This document shows, one piece after another, positions 45,135 to 52,600 of a stretch of DNA of 64,000 nucleotides. Numbering within the stretch: the stretch's first letter is position 1; the number at the start of each line of letters is the position of its first letter. Made by a program: the position numbers and the translations under genes. The stretch is from NCBI RefSeq assembly GCF_001411495.1, contig NZ_CP012983.1, positions 248,001-312,000 of the forward strand. The letters run 5' to 3'. Below the pieces are notes generated by a model, which had not been told where the DNA came from, ran no database searches, and was given only the letters and a program-made list of their open reading frames with translations. The stretch comes from Burkholderia cepacia ATCC 25416 (lineage in GTDB: Bacteria; Pseudomonadota; Gammaproteobacteria; Burkholderiales; Burkholderiaceae).

Positions 45135-46463
45135 ATGACCCGCAATACACACGGCGCGACGCCGGCCCCGCACAACCCGTGGCGCGAGATCTGCGCCGCG
45201 AGCATCGGCAACGCGCTGGAGTTCTACGATCTGCTGATCTACGGTTACTTCGCGATCGTCATCGGCCAGCTGTTTTTCCCCACGCACGACGCGGCGACTT
45301 CGCTGCTGCTGTCGGTCGGCACGTTCGGCATTTCGTTCGTCACGCGTCCGCTCGGCTCGATCGTGCTCGGCAGCTACGCCGACCGCGCGGGCCGCAAGGC
45401 ATCGCTGACGATGTCGATCGGGCTGATGATGCTCGGCACCGCGATGATCGCGTTCGCGCCGACGTATGCGCAGATCGGCATCGCGTCGCCGTTGCTGATC
45501 ATCGTCGCGCGGATGCTGCAGGGTTTCTCGACGGGCGGCGAATTCGGCGCGGCAACCGCGTTCATGGTCGAGCAGGCCGATGCGAAGCGGCGCGGCTTCT
45601 TCGCGAGCTGGCAGATGTCGACGCAGGGGCTCGCGACGGTGCTCGCGGCCGGCGTATCGGCGCTGCTGAGCCTGCTGCTGACGACCGACCAGCTGCACAC
45701 GTGGGGCTGGCGCGTCGCGTTTTCGGTCGGGTTGCTGATCGGCCCGGTCGGGCTCTACATTCGCCGCAACATCGACGAACCGGCCGATTTCCGCCGGCTG
45801 GGTGAGCAAGGGCGCGCGAAGTCGCCGCTGCGCGACGTGTTCGTGCGCGATCGCGCGAACATGCTGCTCGGCGCGGGGGTGGTCGCGACGGCCACGGCCT
45901 TCAACTACGTGCACAAGCTGTACATGCCGACGTACGCGGTCAAGCAGCTGCATATCCCGGCCACGTCGTCGTATCTCGGCGCGGTCGTCACGGGCGCGAT
46001 GCTGATGGTCGCCGCGCCGGTCGTCGGGCATCTGTCGGACCGTTTCGGCCGCATCCGCGTGATGCTGATCGCGCTGATCCTGGTCGGCGCGACGACGTGG
46101 CCGCTGTTCGTCATGCTGAACCGCTATCCGACGGTCGAGACGCTGCTCGCGGTCCAGGCGCTGGTCGGCCTGTTGATCGCGGTGAGCCTCGCGCCGCTGC
46201 CGGCGCTGCTCGCCGACATCTTCCCGACGAGCACGCGCGGCACGGGCCTCGCGCTGTCGTACAACTTCTCGGTGACGCTGTTCGGCGGCTTCGCGCCGCT
46301 GATCGTGACCTGGCTGATCGACGCGACGCACAACAAGCTCGCGCCGAGTTTCTACGTGATGGCGACGGCCGTGCTCGGGATCACGTCGGTGATTTCGCTC
46401 GGCCGCCGGATGCGCGGCGCGGCGGCCGCCGCCGCGCCATCGACACGCGCGACCGGGGCGTGA
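45135..46463 (+). CDS. MFS transporter, metabolite:H+ symporter (MHS) family
   Basis: A 442-residue permease with twelve helices. The start WREICAASIGNALEFYDLLIYGYFA and the loop GSYADRAGRKASL are characteristic of MHS members (citrate, alpha-ketoglutarate, shikimate). FSTGGEFGAATAFMVEQA is the typical helix-4/5 motif. GGAGG is directly upstream. It is followed 81 bp later by an aspartoacylase-type hydrolase, so I infer uptake of an N-acylated amino acid or related dicarboxylate. Confidence 0.9.
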   Translation: MTRNTHGATPAPHNPWREICAASIGNALEFYDLLIYGYFAIVIGQLFFPTHDAATSLLLSVGTFGISFVTRPLGSIVLGSYADRAGRKASLTMSIGLMMLGTAMIAFAPTYAQIGIASPLLIIVARMLQGFSTGGEFGAATAFMVEQADAKRRGFFASWQMSTQGLATVLAAGVSALLSLLLTTDQLHTWGWRVAFSVGLLIGPVGLYIRRNIDEPADFRRLGEQGRAKSPLRDVFVRDRANMLLGAGVVATATAFNYVHKLYMPTYAVKQLHIPATSSYLGAVVTGAMLMVAAPVVGHLSDRFGRIRVMLIALILVGATTWPLFVMLNRYPTVETLLAVQALVGLLIAVSLAPLPALLADIFPTSTRGTGLALSYNFSVTLFGGFAPLIVTWLIDATHNKLAPSFYVMATAVLGITSVISLGRRMRGAAAAAAPSTRATGA

Positions 46464-46544
46464 CGCGCCGGCCGCAAACCCGATTCCGGCGCAGCCGGCA
46501 CACGCCGGCCGTGCCTTTTCCGAACCTTGTTGAGCCTTTCCGAC

Positions 46545-47528
46545 ATGACCACGCTTGAAGCCATCCGCGCCGCCTTGCCGGCCTATCCGATCGAAGTGGC
46601 CTTCCCCGACATCTCGCGCTGGCGCGCGGGCAATACGGGCATCGACTATCTGCATACGTTCGACAGCGGCCGGCCCGGCAAGCACGTGATGATCCTCGCG
46701 CTGACGCACGGCAACGAAGTCAGCGGCGCGATCGCGGTGGATACGTTGCTGGCCGCGGGCCTGCAGCCGATTGCGGGCCGGCTGTCGCTCGGCTTCGGCA
46801 ACGTGGGCGCCTACGAGCACTTCAGTGCGGAGAACGCCGATGCGACGCGCTACCTCGACGAGGACATGAATCGCGTGTGGACGCCGGCCGCGCTCGACGG
46901 CACGCGCGACAGCCGCGAGCTCGCGCGTGCGCGCGCGATGCGTCCGCTGCTCGATACGGTCGACCTGCTGCTCGACATTCATTCGATGCACGAGGCATCC
47001 GCGCCGCTGATGATGACCGGCCCGCTCGAGAAGGCGATCGCGCTGGCGGCCGCAATCGGCACGCCGGAGCACGTGATCATCGATCGCGGCCATGCGAACG
47101 GCACGCGGCTGCGCGACTACGGCGGCTTCGGCGACGCGGCGAGCGCGAAGAATGCGCTGCTGATCGAGACGGGCCAGCACTTCGCCGCGAGCGCGCGTGA
47201 CGTCGCGCTCGACAGCGCGGCGCGCTTCCTGCTGCATGCGGGCGTGGTTGCGCGCGACGACGTCGCGGCCTTCCTCACGCAGGCCGTGCCGGTGCGGCAG
47301 AAGTTCGTCGAGATCACGGAGCCGGTCGTCGCGCGTTCGATGGATTTCCGGTTCTCGCAACCGTTCACGGGGCTCGAGGTGATCGGGAAGGCCGGCACCG
47401 AAATTGCCCGCGACGGCGACCATGTGATCGTCACGCCGTACGACAACTGCGTGATCGTGCAACCGTCGATGCGGCATCTCGGCGTGAACGTCACGATGAT
47501 GCGGCTGGGGCGCTTGCTGGATCGGTGA
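46545..47528 (+). CDS. Succinylglutamate desuccinylase/aspartoacylase family hydrolase
   Basis: A 327-residue zinc-dependent deacylase of the AstE/AspA family. Zinc ligands are visible in LALTHGNEVSGA (His and Glu) and LLLDIHSMHE (His). ALLIETGQHF resembles the catalytic Glu segment. It removes an acyl group from an N-acyl amino acid. The MHS transporter just before it likely supplies the substrate. It is probably not part of an arginine succinyltransferase operon, since no ast genes are nearby. Confidence 0.88.
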   Translation: MTTLEAIRAALPAYPIEVAFPDISRWRAGNTGIDYLHTFDSGRPGKHVMILALTHGNEVSGAIAVDTLLAAGLQPIAGRLSLGFGNVGAYEHFSAENADATRYLDEDMNRVWTPAALDGTRDSRELARARAMRPLLDTVDLLLDIHSMHEASAPLMMTGPLEKAIALAAAIGTPEHVIIDRGHANGTRLRDYGGFGDAASAKNALLIETGQHFAASARDVALDSAARFLLHAGVVARDDVAAFLTQAVPVRQKFVEITEPVVARSMDFRFSQPFTGLEVIGKAGTEIARDGDHVIVTPYDNCVIVQPSMRHLGVNVTMMRLGRLLDR

Positions 47529-47669
47529 CGTCGCCTGTGGCGGACCGCCGGGAGGCGGCCCGCGCGGTCGCGCTTCTCAGCCGATGCGGGGTGCGCCATG
47601 CCGCATGCGATTCACGCGTCGGCGCGGGCGGCGCAGACCGAACAGCCAGGGCGCCCGTGCATCGATGTG

Positions 47670-48098
47670 CTATGCGTGTCGCTTCGGGTTCCACGCCTTG
47701 TGTACGAATTCGAGGCGGTTGCCGTCGAAGTCGGCTACGTTGGCGGCGTAGTAGCCGGGGGCGAAGTAGGTACGATCCGCCGGTTTCCCCTCGTCAATCC
47801 CGCCGGCCTTGATCGCGGCGGCGTAGGCCGCGTCGACCAGTTCATTGGTATCGCAGACGATCCCGACGTAAAGCCCGGTCTCGCCGGGATGGCGTTTGCG
47901 CAGCCAGATGCTCGATCCGACTCCCGCTCCCTTGCCGTACACGTCGTCGCCGATGCCGTAAAGATCGGGGACGCTTTCCGGGCCCGAGGCGGAGTCGTAG
48001 TTGCCGAAAATGCTCCAGCCGAGCGGCTTCAAGGCTTCAGCGTAGAAGGCCAGTGATTTTTCGATGTCGGTGACTGAGATGTAAACGTGGTCGATCAT
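47670..48098 (-). CDS. VOC superfamily protein (glyoxalase/bleomycin resistance fold)
   Basis: A 142-residue VOC protein. MIDHVYISVTDIEKSLAFYAEALKPLGW has the metal-binding His and the first beta-alpha-beta unit. The C-terminal YAANVADFDGNRLEFVHK carries the conserved DPDGN-like motif and Glu. Typical small dimeric metal enzyme or binding protein. Function cannot be refined from context. Confidence 0.88.
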   Translation of the reverse strand: MIDHVYISVTDIEKSLAFYAEALKPLGWSIFGNYDSASGPESVPDLYGIGDDVYGKGAGVGSSIWLRKRHPGETGLYVGIVCDTNELVDAAYAAAIKAGGIDEGKPADRTYFAPGYYAANVADFDGNRLEFVHKAWNPKRHA

Positions 48099-48527
48099 TG
48101 GGCGCCTTCGACGGGGATGGGTACGGTCTGCGCATGGCGATATCCGACAGCCGGGCGTCTGCTCATGGCTGGGCCCCGACGGTCGCCGACGCAGGGATGC
48201 CTGATGCTACGGCCGTGCATGCGCTTTCACAAGCCGCACATGGAATCACGCGCGAGCCTGGCGCAACGAACCGGGCATCCGGCTCGGCGTGAACGTCACG
48301 ATGATGCGATGGAGGCGACAAACGCCGGACGACGCCTGAATCGCAATGGCAAGCCGGCCGGCTTCGTCGGTACCCGGACGGGAATGGCAGATGGATGAAC
48401 AGGTAGCGGGCATGCAGGTGCGATGTCGCGCAGTATCGGCACCCCAGCCCGCGGTGGTGCTGGATTCAGACCGTCAATCCAGCACCGGGCTTCACGTATC
48501 GATAATCGTCGAGCGCTTCAAGATCGA
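48099..48527. other. Gene-free region containing a remnant of the aspartoacylase-like gene
   Basis: About 430 bp. At 48283-48308 a perfect 26-bp copy of the 3' end of the aspartoacylase-like gene (47479-47504) appears in the same orientation, with weaker similarity just before it. No intact gene is visible; frames on both strands are low quality. Confidence 0.6.
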
Positions 48528-48800
48528 TTAACGAATCGCAAAGCGGGTCGCCGGCGAGCCATTCGCGCAATTATTTCCATAGATAAACATATTTCTGTTT
48601 TCAGAATATGCCTGGTAAATAATTGAATAAACTTCCTTGGCACTGAACGAGTAGACGCCATCGTTGATCGTCACCAGCAGGTTGCCGGTGGTGTCGGTTT
48701 CGATCTTGTCGATCTTGCCGGCTTTGCAAAGTGCCTGTGCGGACGCGCACGTGGAGGCGAGCATCAGTGCTGAAAACAGCACGGTTGCAATCTTCTTCAT
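48528..48800 (-). CDS. Small secreted protein
   Basis: A 90-residue exported protein. The signal peptide (1-22) ends near SAQA. The mature part has two cysteines (ALCKAGKIDKIE and YGNNCANG) and alternating beta strands (NLLVTINDGVYSF, NRNMFIYG). AAGGAAAG precedes the ATG. Size and pattern resemble small beta-rich extracellular proteins, but I do not recognise the family. Its codon use is more AT-rich than its neighbours, a sign of possible transfer. Confidence 0.7.
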   Translation of the reverse strand: MKKIATVLFSALMLASTCASAQALCKAGKIDKIETDTTGNLLVTINDGVYSFSAKEVYSIIYQAYSENRNMFIYGNNCANGSPATRFAIR

Positions 48801-49426
48801 GACTTTCCTTTGGAATTGAATGAAATGATGCGATCTGACGACGTCGGCCACGTCCGGAAAGACATGTCTGTCCTTCCGGATTGCTGATTCGCAAGCGTCT
48901 GGAAATCAACGGGGCCTGGCAAGCTGGAACTTTGCGACAAAGCACGAATGAAATGATTCGTGCTGCGCCTCCGTTACCTCTTTGATTTTTGAATCGCGGT
49001 GTTGCGGCGCACAACACAGACTATTTATTTGGGTTTGAGGGCGCCAATCGAATTAATTTATCGTTAATGGAATTCGATAATTTTTTGTTTGAATTTGATT
49101 TAATTGAATTCTGGGTGGTGTTGTTTTTATTTTTTGATTGTTTCGATATTCAAATAATCGACGGCGAATATTGAGGCGATGATCGATGGTGGTGCCGGCG
49201 CGGCAGGCGAAGCGCATGGGCGTTCATAGGGGGGGCGATCGTTCGAGCGCGGGAGGAATCTCTGGCACGACGCGACTCGTGCCCGAACGGAAAGGCGCTA
49301 CACTGCGCGGGTTCCCGGGCACACCGGGAGCGCCAGGGCGCCGGGCACACGGTTTGCCGACGCGCGACGATGGTTTCGCCCGCACCCCGGCTCATTCGAA
49401 CAAATCACGAGAGCAAGAGAGGGCCC
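48801..49426. other. Gene-free region with a strongly AT-rich core
   Basis: About 620 bp. Roughly 49021-49170 is extremely AT-rich for this genome, with many ATT, TTT and AATT motifs. A 61-codon frame with a TTG start spans this block, but it has no ribosome binding site. The block would suit xenogeneic silencing by H-NS-like proteins, one of which is encoded 3 kb away. Confidence 0.7.
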
Positions 49427-49999
49427 ATGCTGACACGTCTTCGTATCGGACTCGATCGCGCGCGCGACCTGCGCGAAGCGGGACGACCGTCTCCCGTCCA
49501 CCCACGGCCGCAGGCGAGCGAACTGGTCGACCTCAGCGCGCAGCGCGCGATGTGGCGTGTCGCCGTTCCGGGCCAGGCCGACTGCTACATGGCGGCGACG
49601 CCCGCCGAAACGGAGCGCTACGTCGTGCATCTCGACGCGCAGACGTTCTACGGCCTGTGGCTCGGCACGAGCCCGAGATTCCCGCAGCCGAACTCGCAGG
49701 ACTGCGTGCCGCGCCGCGTCATGCCGCTCGACAGCAAGTACGCGTCGGCCGCCGCCGCGTTCCGGGCCGGCCGCCTCGAACCGGTGGCACTGCCGCCGGT
49801 CGGCTACTGGATCGAGGGAGGCGGGTACGAAGTCGCGATGAGCAATGGCATGACGCGCACCTTCTGGCTGCTCGCCAACCGCGTGCGGTCGTTTCCGGTC
49901 AGCGTCGACAACGCGACCTGGGCCACGATGCTGAACAACATGGCCGGTGTCGGCGTCGCGCCGATCGCGTACCGCGAACTGTTTTCCCGGCGCGCGTAG
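49427..49999 (+). CDS. Plasmid fertility inhibition factor (FiwA-like) family protein
   Basis: A 190-residue cytoplasmic protein. The pattern MWRVAVPGQADCYM, then TERYVVHLDAQTFYGLWL, then AMSNGMTRTFWLLANRVRSFPVSV matches my recollection of the plasmid fertility inhibition factor family, related to FiwA, which blocks conjugation of other plasmids. The link is by memory and moderate. GAGAGG is placed before the ATG. It lies directly before the retron candidate, so the two may form a small defence cluster. Confidence 0.6.
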   Translation: MLTRLRIGLDRARDLREAGRPSPVHPRPQASELVDLSAQRAMWRVAVPGQADCYMAATPAETERYVVHLDAQTFYGLWLGTSPRFPQPNSQDCVPRRVMPLDSKYASAAAAFRAGRLEPVALPPVGYWIEGGGYEVAMSNGMTRTFWLLANRVRSFPVSVDNATWATMLNNMAGVGVAPIAYRELFSRRA

Positions 50000-50038
50000 G
50001 TCGGTCGTCGCGATCCGGCCGCACCGGATCGCCCCGGT

Positions 50039-50066
50039 TTGACACGCCGCGTTCGCGGCCTTTAAA
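50039..50066 (+). promoter_or_regulatory. Sigma-70-type promoter before the retron RNA
   Basis: TTGACA, 16-bp spacer, TTTAAA (or 17 bp and TTAAAG). Transcription would begin near 50073-50076, just before the predicted msr-msd RNA. A perfect -35 box is rare in this window. Confidence 0.65.
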
Positions 50067-50080
50067 GTCGCATCGCGGGC

Positions 50081-50234
50081 CGGTGGGTCAAGCTCACGCC
50101 CGGAACAGGCAGCCGATGTTCCAGGACTACGGGGCTACCCCGTGGATCAGATCGACATCCCGATGCGTCGCAAGGAGCGCCGTTGCGCGTTGCGCAACGT
50201 GACTCCTCGCAATACCCGTCACGTTGGCTCATCG
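50081..50234 (+). ncRNA. Predicted retron msr-msd RNA
   Basis: Read from sequence: the left flank CGGTGGGTCAA (50081-50091) pairs with TTGGCTCATCG (50224-50234) over 11 contiguous bp (8 Watson-Crick, 3 G-U), like retron a1/a2. The next base, G50092 in AAGC, would be the branch guanosine, in the position seen in retrons such as Ec86. Two msr-type hairpins follow: GGAACA/TGTTCC (50102-50122) and ACGGGG-CTA-CCCCGT (50129-50143). Then comes an msd-type stem: AGGAG/CTCCT outside (50173-50177 with 50203-50207) and CGTTGCGC/GCGCAACG inside (50181-50199). The RT gene starts 19 bp later. Confidence 0.6.
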
Positions 50235-50252
50235 TCCCGCCCATCCTTTTCC

Positions 50253-51602
50253 ATGTCTTCATCCCTGCGCGATACCACCCGCACGATTGCCGAGGCGATG
50301 CTGGCCGGTGCGCCCGAACGTGCCGGCGTCCTGTCCCGGATGGCGGCGGTACTCGGCGGCGCGCCGCCGTGGACTCACGAAGTCGCGGACGCCGCGCTCG
50401 TGCGCTTCGGCGCGCGCTGGGCCGATGTCGACATCGATGCGCTTGCGGCGCACCTCGCCGATGCGCCGCCTTTCGTGCTCGCGTGGTACGGCAGCGATCG
50501 GCCCGCCGCGATCCGCGTCGTGCGGCGGCCGCTCGTCCAGCTGCCGTTGCCGGCGCCGCTGGCCGGCTGCGACGTGCCGCAATGGGCGACGCCCGGCGAT
50601 CTCGCCGACTGGCTCGGCGTGCGCGTGCCGGAACTCGACTGGCTGTCCGACCGTTGGCGCGTCGACGCGCGCAGCGGCGCCACGCCGTTGCATCACTACA
50701 CGTACGTGGCGCACGACAAGCGCAGCGGCGGGTGCCGACTGGTCGAGATCCCGAAGGGCCGGCTGCGCGAAGCGCAGCGCCGCATCCTGCACGGGCTGCT
50801 CGACCGCATCGCGCCGCACGGAGCGGTGCACGGTTTTCGCAAGGGGCACGGGATCGTGTCGTTCGCGGCGCCGCATGCCGATCGCGATGTCGTCGTCCGT
50901 TTCGACCTCGCGGATTTCTTCGTATCGATACGCGCCGCGCGCATTCACGCGCTGTTCGTCACGCTCGGATACCCGGCCGAAGTCGCGCGCACGCTTACCG
51001 GGCTGTGCACCAACCGCGTGCCGTCCGCGCGGCTGCTCGCACCGGACCTGCGCGACCGGTTCGACTGGATCGGCCGCCAGCGCTATCGAGAACGGCATCT
51101 GCCGCAGGGGGCGCCGACGTCGCCGGCGCTGGCGAACCTGAGCGCCTTCCGGTTCGACATGCGGCTCGCCGCGCTCGCGCGTTCGCTCGATGCAACCTAC
51201 ACGCGTTACGCCGACGATCTCGCATTTTCCGGCGGCGGCGCGCTGGCGCGCGACGTCGAGCGGTTGCAGGTGCGCGTTGCCGCGATCGCGCTCGAGGAGG
51301 GCTTTGCGCTGCACCTGCGCAAGACGCGCGTGATGCGGCGCGGCATGCGCCAGCAACTCGCCGGCGTGGTCGTCAATCGTCATCCGAACCTGGCGCGCGA
51401 TGAGTTCGATCTCCTGAAGGCCATCCTGACCAACTGCATCCGGAGCGGGCCGGCGGCGCAGAATCGCGATGCGCGTCCGGACTTCCGCGCGCATCTCGCC
51501 GGGCGCGTCGCGCATGCGGCCGCGCTGAACGCGGCGCGCGGCGCGAAGCTGCGCGCGCTGTTCGACAGGATCGCGTGGGACGCCTGCGACGTCGGTCTGT
51601 AA
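50253..51602 (+). CDS. Retron-type reverse transcriptase with N-terminal extension
   Basis: A 449-residue RT. The catalytic aspartates are intact: RFDLADFF (Asp218) and RYADDLAFSG (Asp321, Asp322). LPQGAPTSPALAN (283-295) is the standard motif. FAAPH (204-208) resembles the retron NAxxH motif, and QLAGVVVN (368-375) matches the retron VTG-type segment. The first 140 residues are an extension without a domain I recognise; myxobacterial retron RTs also carry an N-terminal extension. No maturase or endonuclease domain is present, so it is not a group II intron enzyme. A longer in-frame start at 50142 would overlap the predicted RNA, so the ATG here is preferred. The effector is not obvious. Confidence 0.88.
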   Translation: MSSSLRDTTRTIAEAMLAGAPERAGVLSRMAAVLGGAPPWTHEVADAALVRFGARWADVDIDALAAHLADAPPFVLAWYGSDRPAAIRVVRRPLVQLPLPAPLAGCDVPQWATPGDLADWLGVRVPELDWLSDRWRVDARSGATPLHHYTYVAHDKRSGGCRLVEIPKGRLREAQRRILHGLLDRIAPHGAVHGFRKGHGIVSFAAPHADRDVVVRFDLADFFVSIRAARIHALFVTLGYPAEVARTLTGLCTNRVPSARLLAPDLRDRFDWIGRQRYRERHLPQGAPTSPALANLSAFRFDMRLAALARSLDATYTRYADDLAFSGGGALARDVERLQVRVAAIALEEGFALHLRKTRVMRRGMRQQLAGVVVNRHPNLARDEFDLLKAILTNCIRSGPAAQNRDARPDFRAHLAGRVAHAAALNAARGAKLRALFDRIAWDACDVGL

Positions 51603-51639
51603 GCGGCCGAAAAGCGATCGACGAGCGGCCGAAAAGCGA
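51602..51639 (+). repeat. 16-bp direct repeat directly behind the RT stop
   Basis: AGCGGCCGAAAAGCGA occurs at 51602-51617 and 51624-51639 (22-bp period), and a third partial unit CAAAAAGCGA follows at 51641. The first copy begins on the last base of the stop codon. No function known. Confidence 0.85.
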
Positions 51640-51973
51640 CCAAAAAGCGACCGGGTCCGGATCGACGCCGGCCGACGACTTCTGCATCGCGATGCCGCGC
51701 ACTGCTATCATTCGCGCCATGCCGCGCCAGTGCCTGGTGCGGCGCCTACTTGCCGCAGTCGTTCGCCCGTGCCTTCGTATGCGGCGGGCTGCGCGTTGCC
51801 GGGCCGGTTCAGTCTGTCATCGATTGACGCGCGACGTCGTTTAGTGCGTATCGCGCAAGCCACGCCGGCTCAGGCAAACGATACATACATTTGACAGCAC
51901 CCATCGGCGGAACTTCGTGGTAGGTTCCGCCATCGGAGCTTTTTGCGAAAACATGCCCAAAGAGGATGAATAC
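51603..51973. other. Gap between the RT gene and the H-NS-like gene
   Basis: About 370 bp. Apart from the direct repeat and the H-NS promoter/hairpin there is no gene I can support; short frames on both strands are arginine/alanine-rich shadows. Confidence 0.55.
51891..51931 (+). promoter_or_regulatory. -35 box and hairpin or operator in the H-NS gene leader
   Basis: TTGACA at 51891-51896 is followed by a perfect 8-bp inverted repeat (GGCGGAAC at 51906-51913 with GTTCCGCC at 51924-51931). The -10 box is unclear. The dyad could be an operator or an RNA hairpin before the start codon. Confidence 0.4.
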
Positions 51974-52303
51974 ATGACCCAGGCCCTGCAGGAACTCGAA
52001 GCACAACTTCGGGACCTGAATATCAAGCTGTCGGATGCGAAGCAGAAGGAGAAGCAGGCCGCGCTCGCGGCATTCAAGGAACAGGTCGAGCTTTTGGGAA
52101 TTTCGCAGCAGGAAGTGCTGAGCGCGCTCGGTTATATCGTCCAGCGAAAACGCAAGGCGCCTGCCAAGTACTACGATCCGACGACCGGCCGCTCATGGTC
52201 GGGCCGCGGCCCGCGGCCGAAATGGCTCGAAGGCAAGGATCTCGACACGCTCGCCGTCGACCGCGAGGCCAAGACCTGGTGGCCCGGCGACGACCAGGGC
52301 TGA
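51974..52303 (+). CDS. H-NS family nucleoid protein
   Basis: A 109-residue H-NS-like protein. The coiled-coil N-terminus (ALQELEAQLRDLNIKLSDA) mediates oligomerisation. The C-terminal DNA-binding segment is TTGRSWSGRGPRPKWLEGKD, with the WSGRGPRPKWL motif of Burkholderia/Ralstonia H-NS proteins. GAGGA lies before this ATG; an ATG seven codons upstream is also possible. H-NS proteins silence AT-rich acquired DNA, and such a block lies 3 kb upstream. Confidence 0.88.
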   Translation: MTQALQELEAQLRDLNIKLSDAKQKEKQAALAAFKEQVELLGISQQEVLSALGYIVQRKRKAPAKYYDPTTGRSWSGRGPRPKWLEGKDLDTLAVDREAKTWWPGDDQG

Positions 52304-52600
52304 AGCCGGCCAGGCTGCCGGACCCTCCGGCGCCCTCCGGCTCGCGCAAGCGGGCCGGCCGGCAACCCGCTCCCCCTACGTAGTCGTTCATCCGGTGTCC
52401 GGCCTGGCCGCGACATCGCCGGCTTCACCGCCGACACCGGCCCGCCGTTTTTCTCTCCCGTTCATGACCCGCAGGTTGCCGCCATGCCGTCCCGCAGGCG
52501 GGTGCCGGCGCACGCGGAGCCTCGCCACTGGCCGACCTGCCGGCCCTTCGTTCGCGGGCACAGGCCTTAGAATGTCGCCGGACAATCGTGGCAGGACATC

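Noticed and set aside
45039..47477. An 812-codon minus-strand frame
   Set aside because: Antisense to the MHS transporter and aspartoacylase-like genes; composition is typical of a shadow frame.
48989..49174. A 61-codon frame exactly over the AT-rich block
   Set aside because: TTG start without Shine-Dalgarno; the hydrophobic, Phe-rich translation is what AT-rich DNA gives by chance.
50142..50252. Longer N-terminus for the reverse transcriptase
   Set aside because: It would be translated from the predicted msr-msd RNA and adds a basic sequence without conservation signs; the ATG at 50253 is kept.
50253..51602. Group II intron or diversity-generating retroelement RT
   Set aside because: No maturase or endonuclease domain, no intron RNA-like features, no template/variable repeat or target gene nearby.
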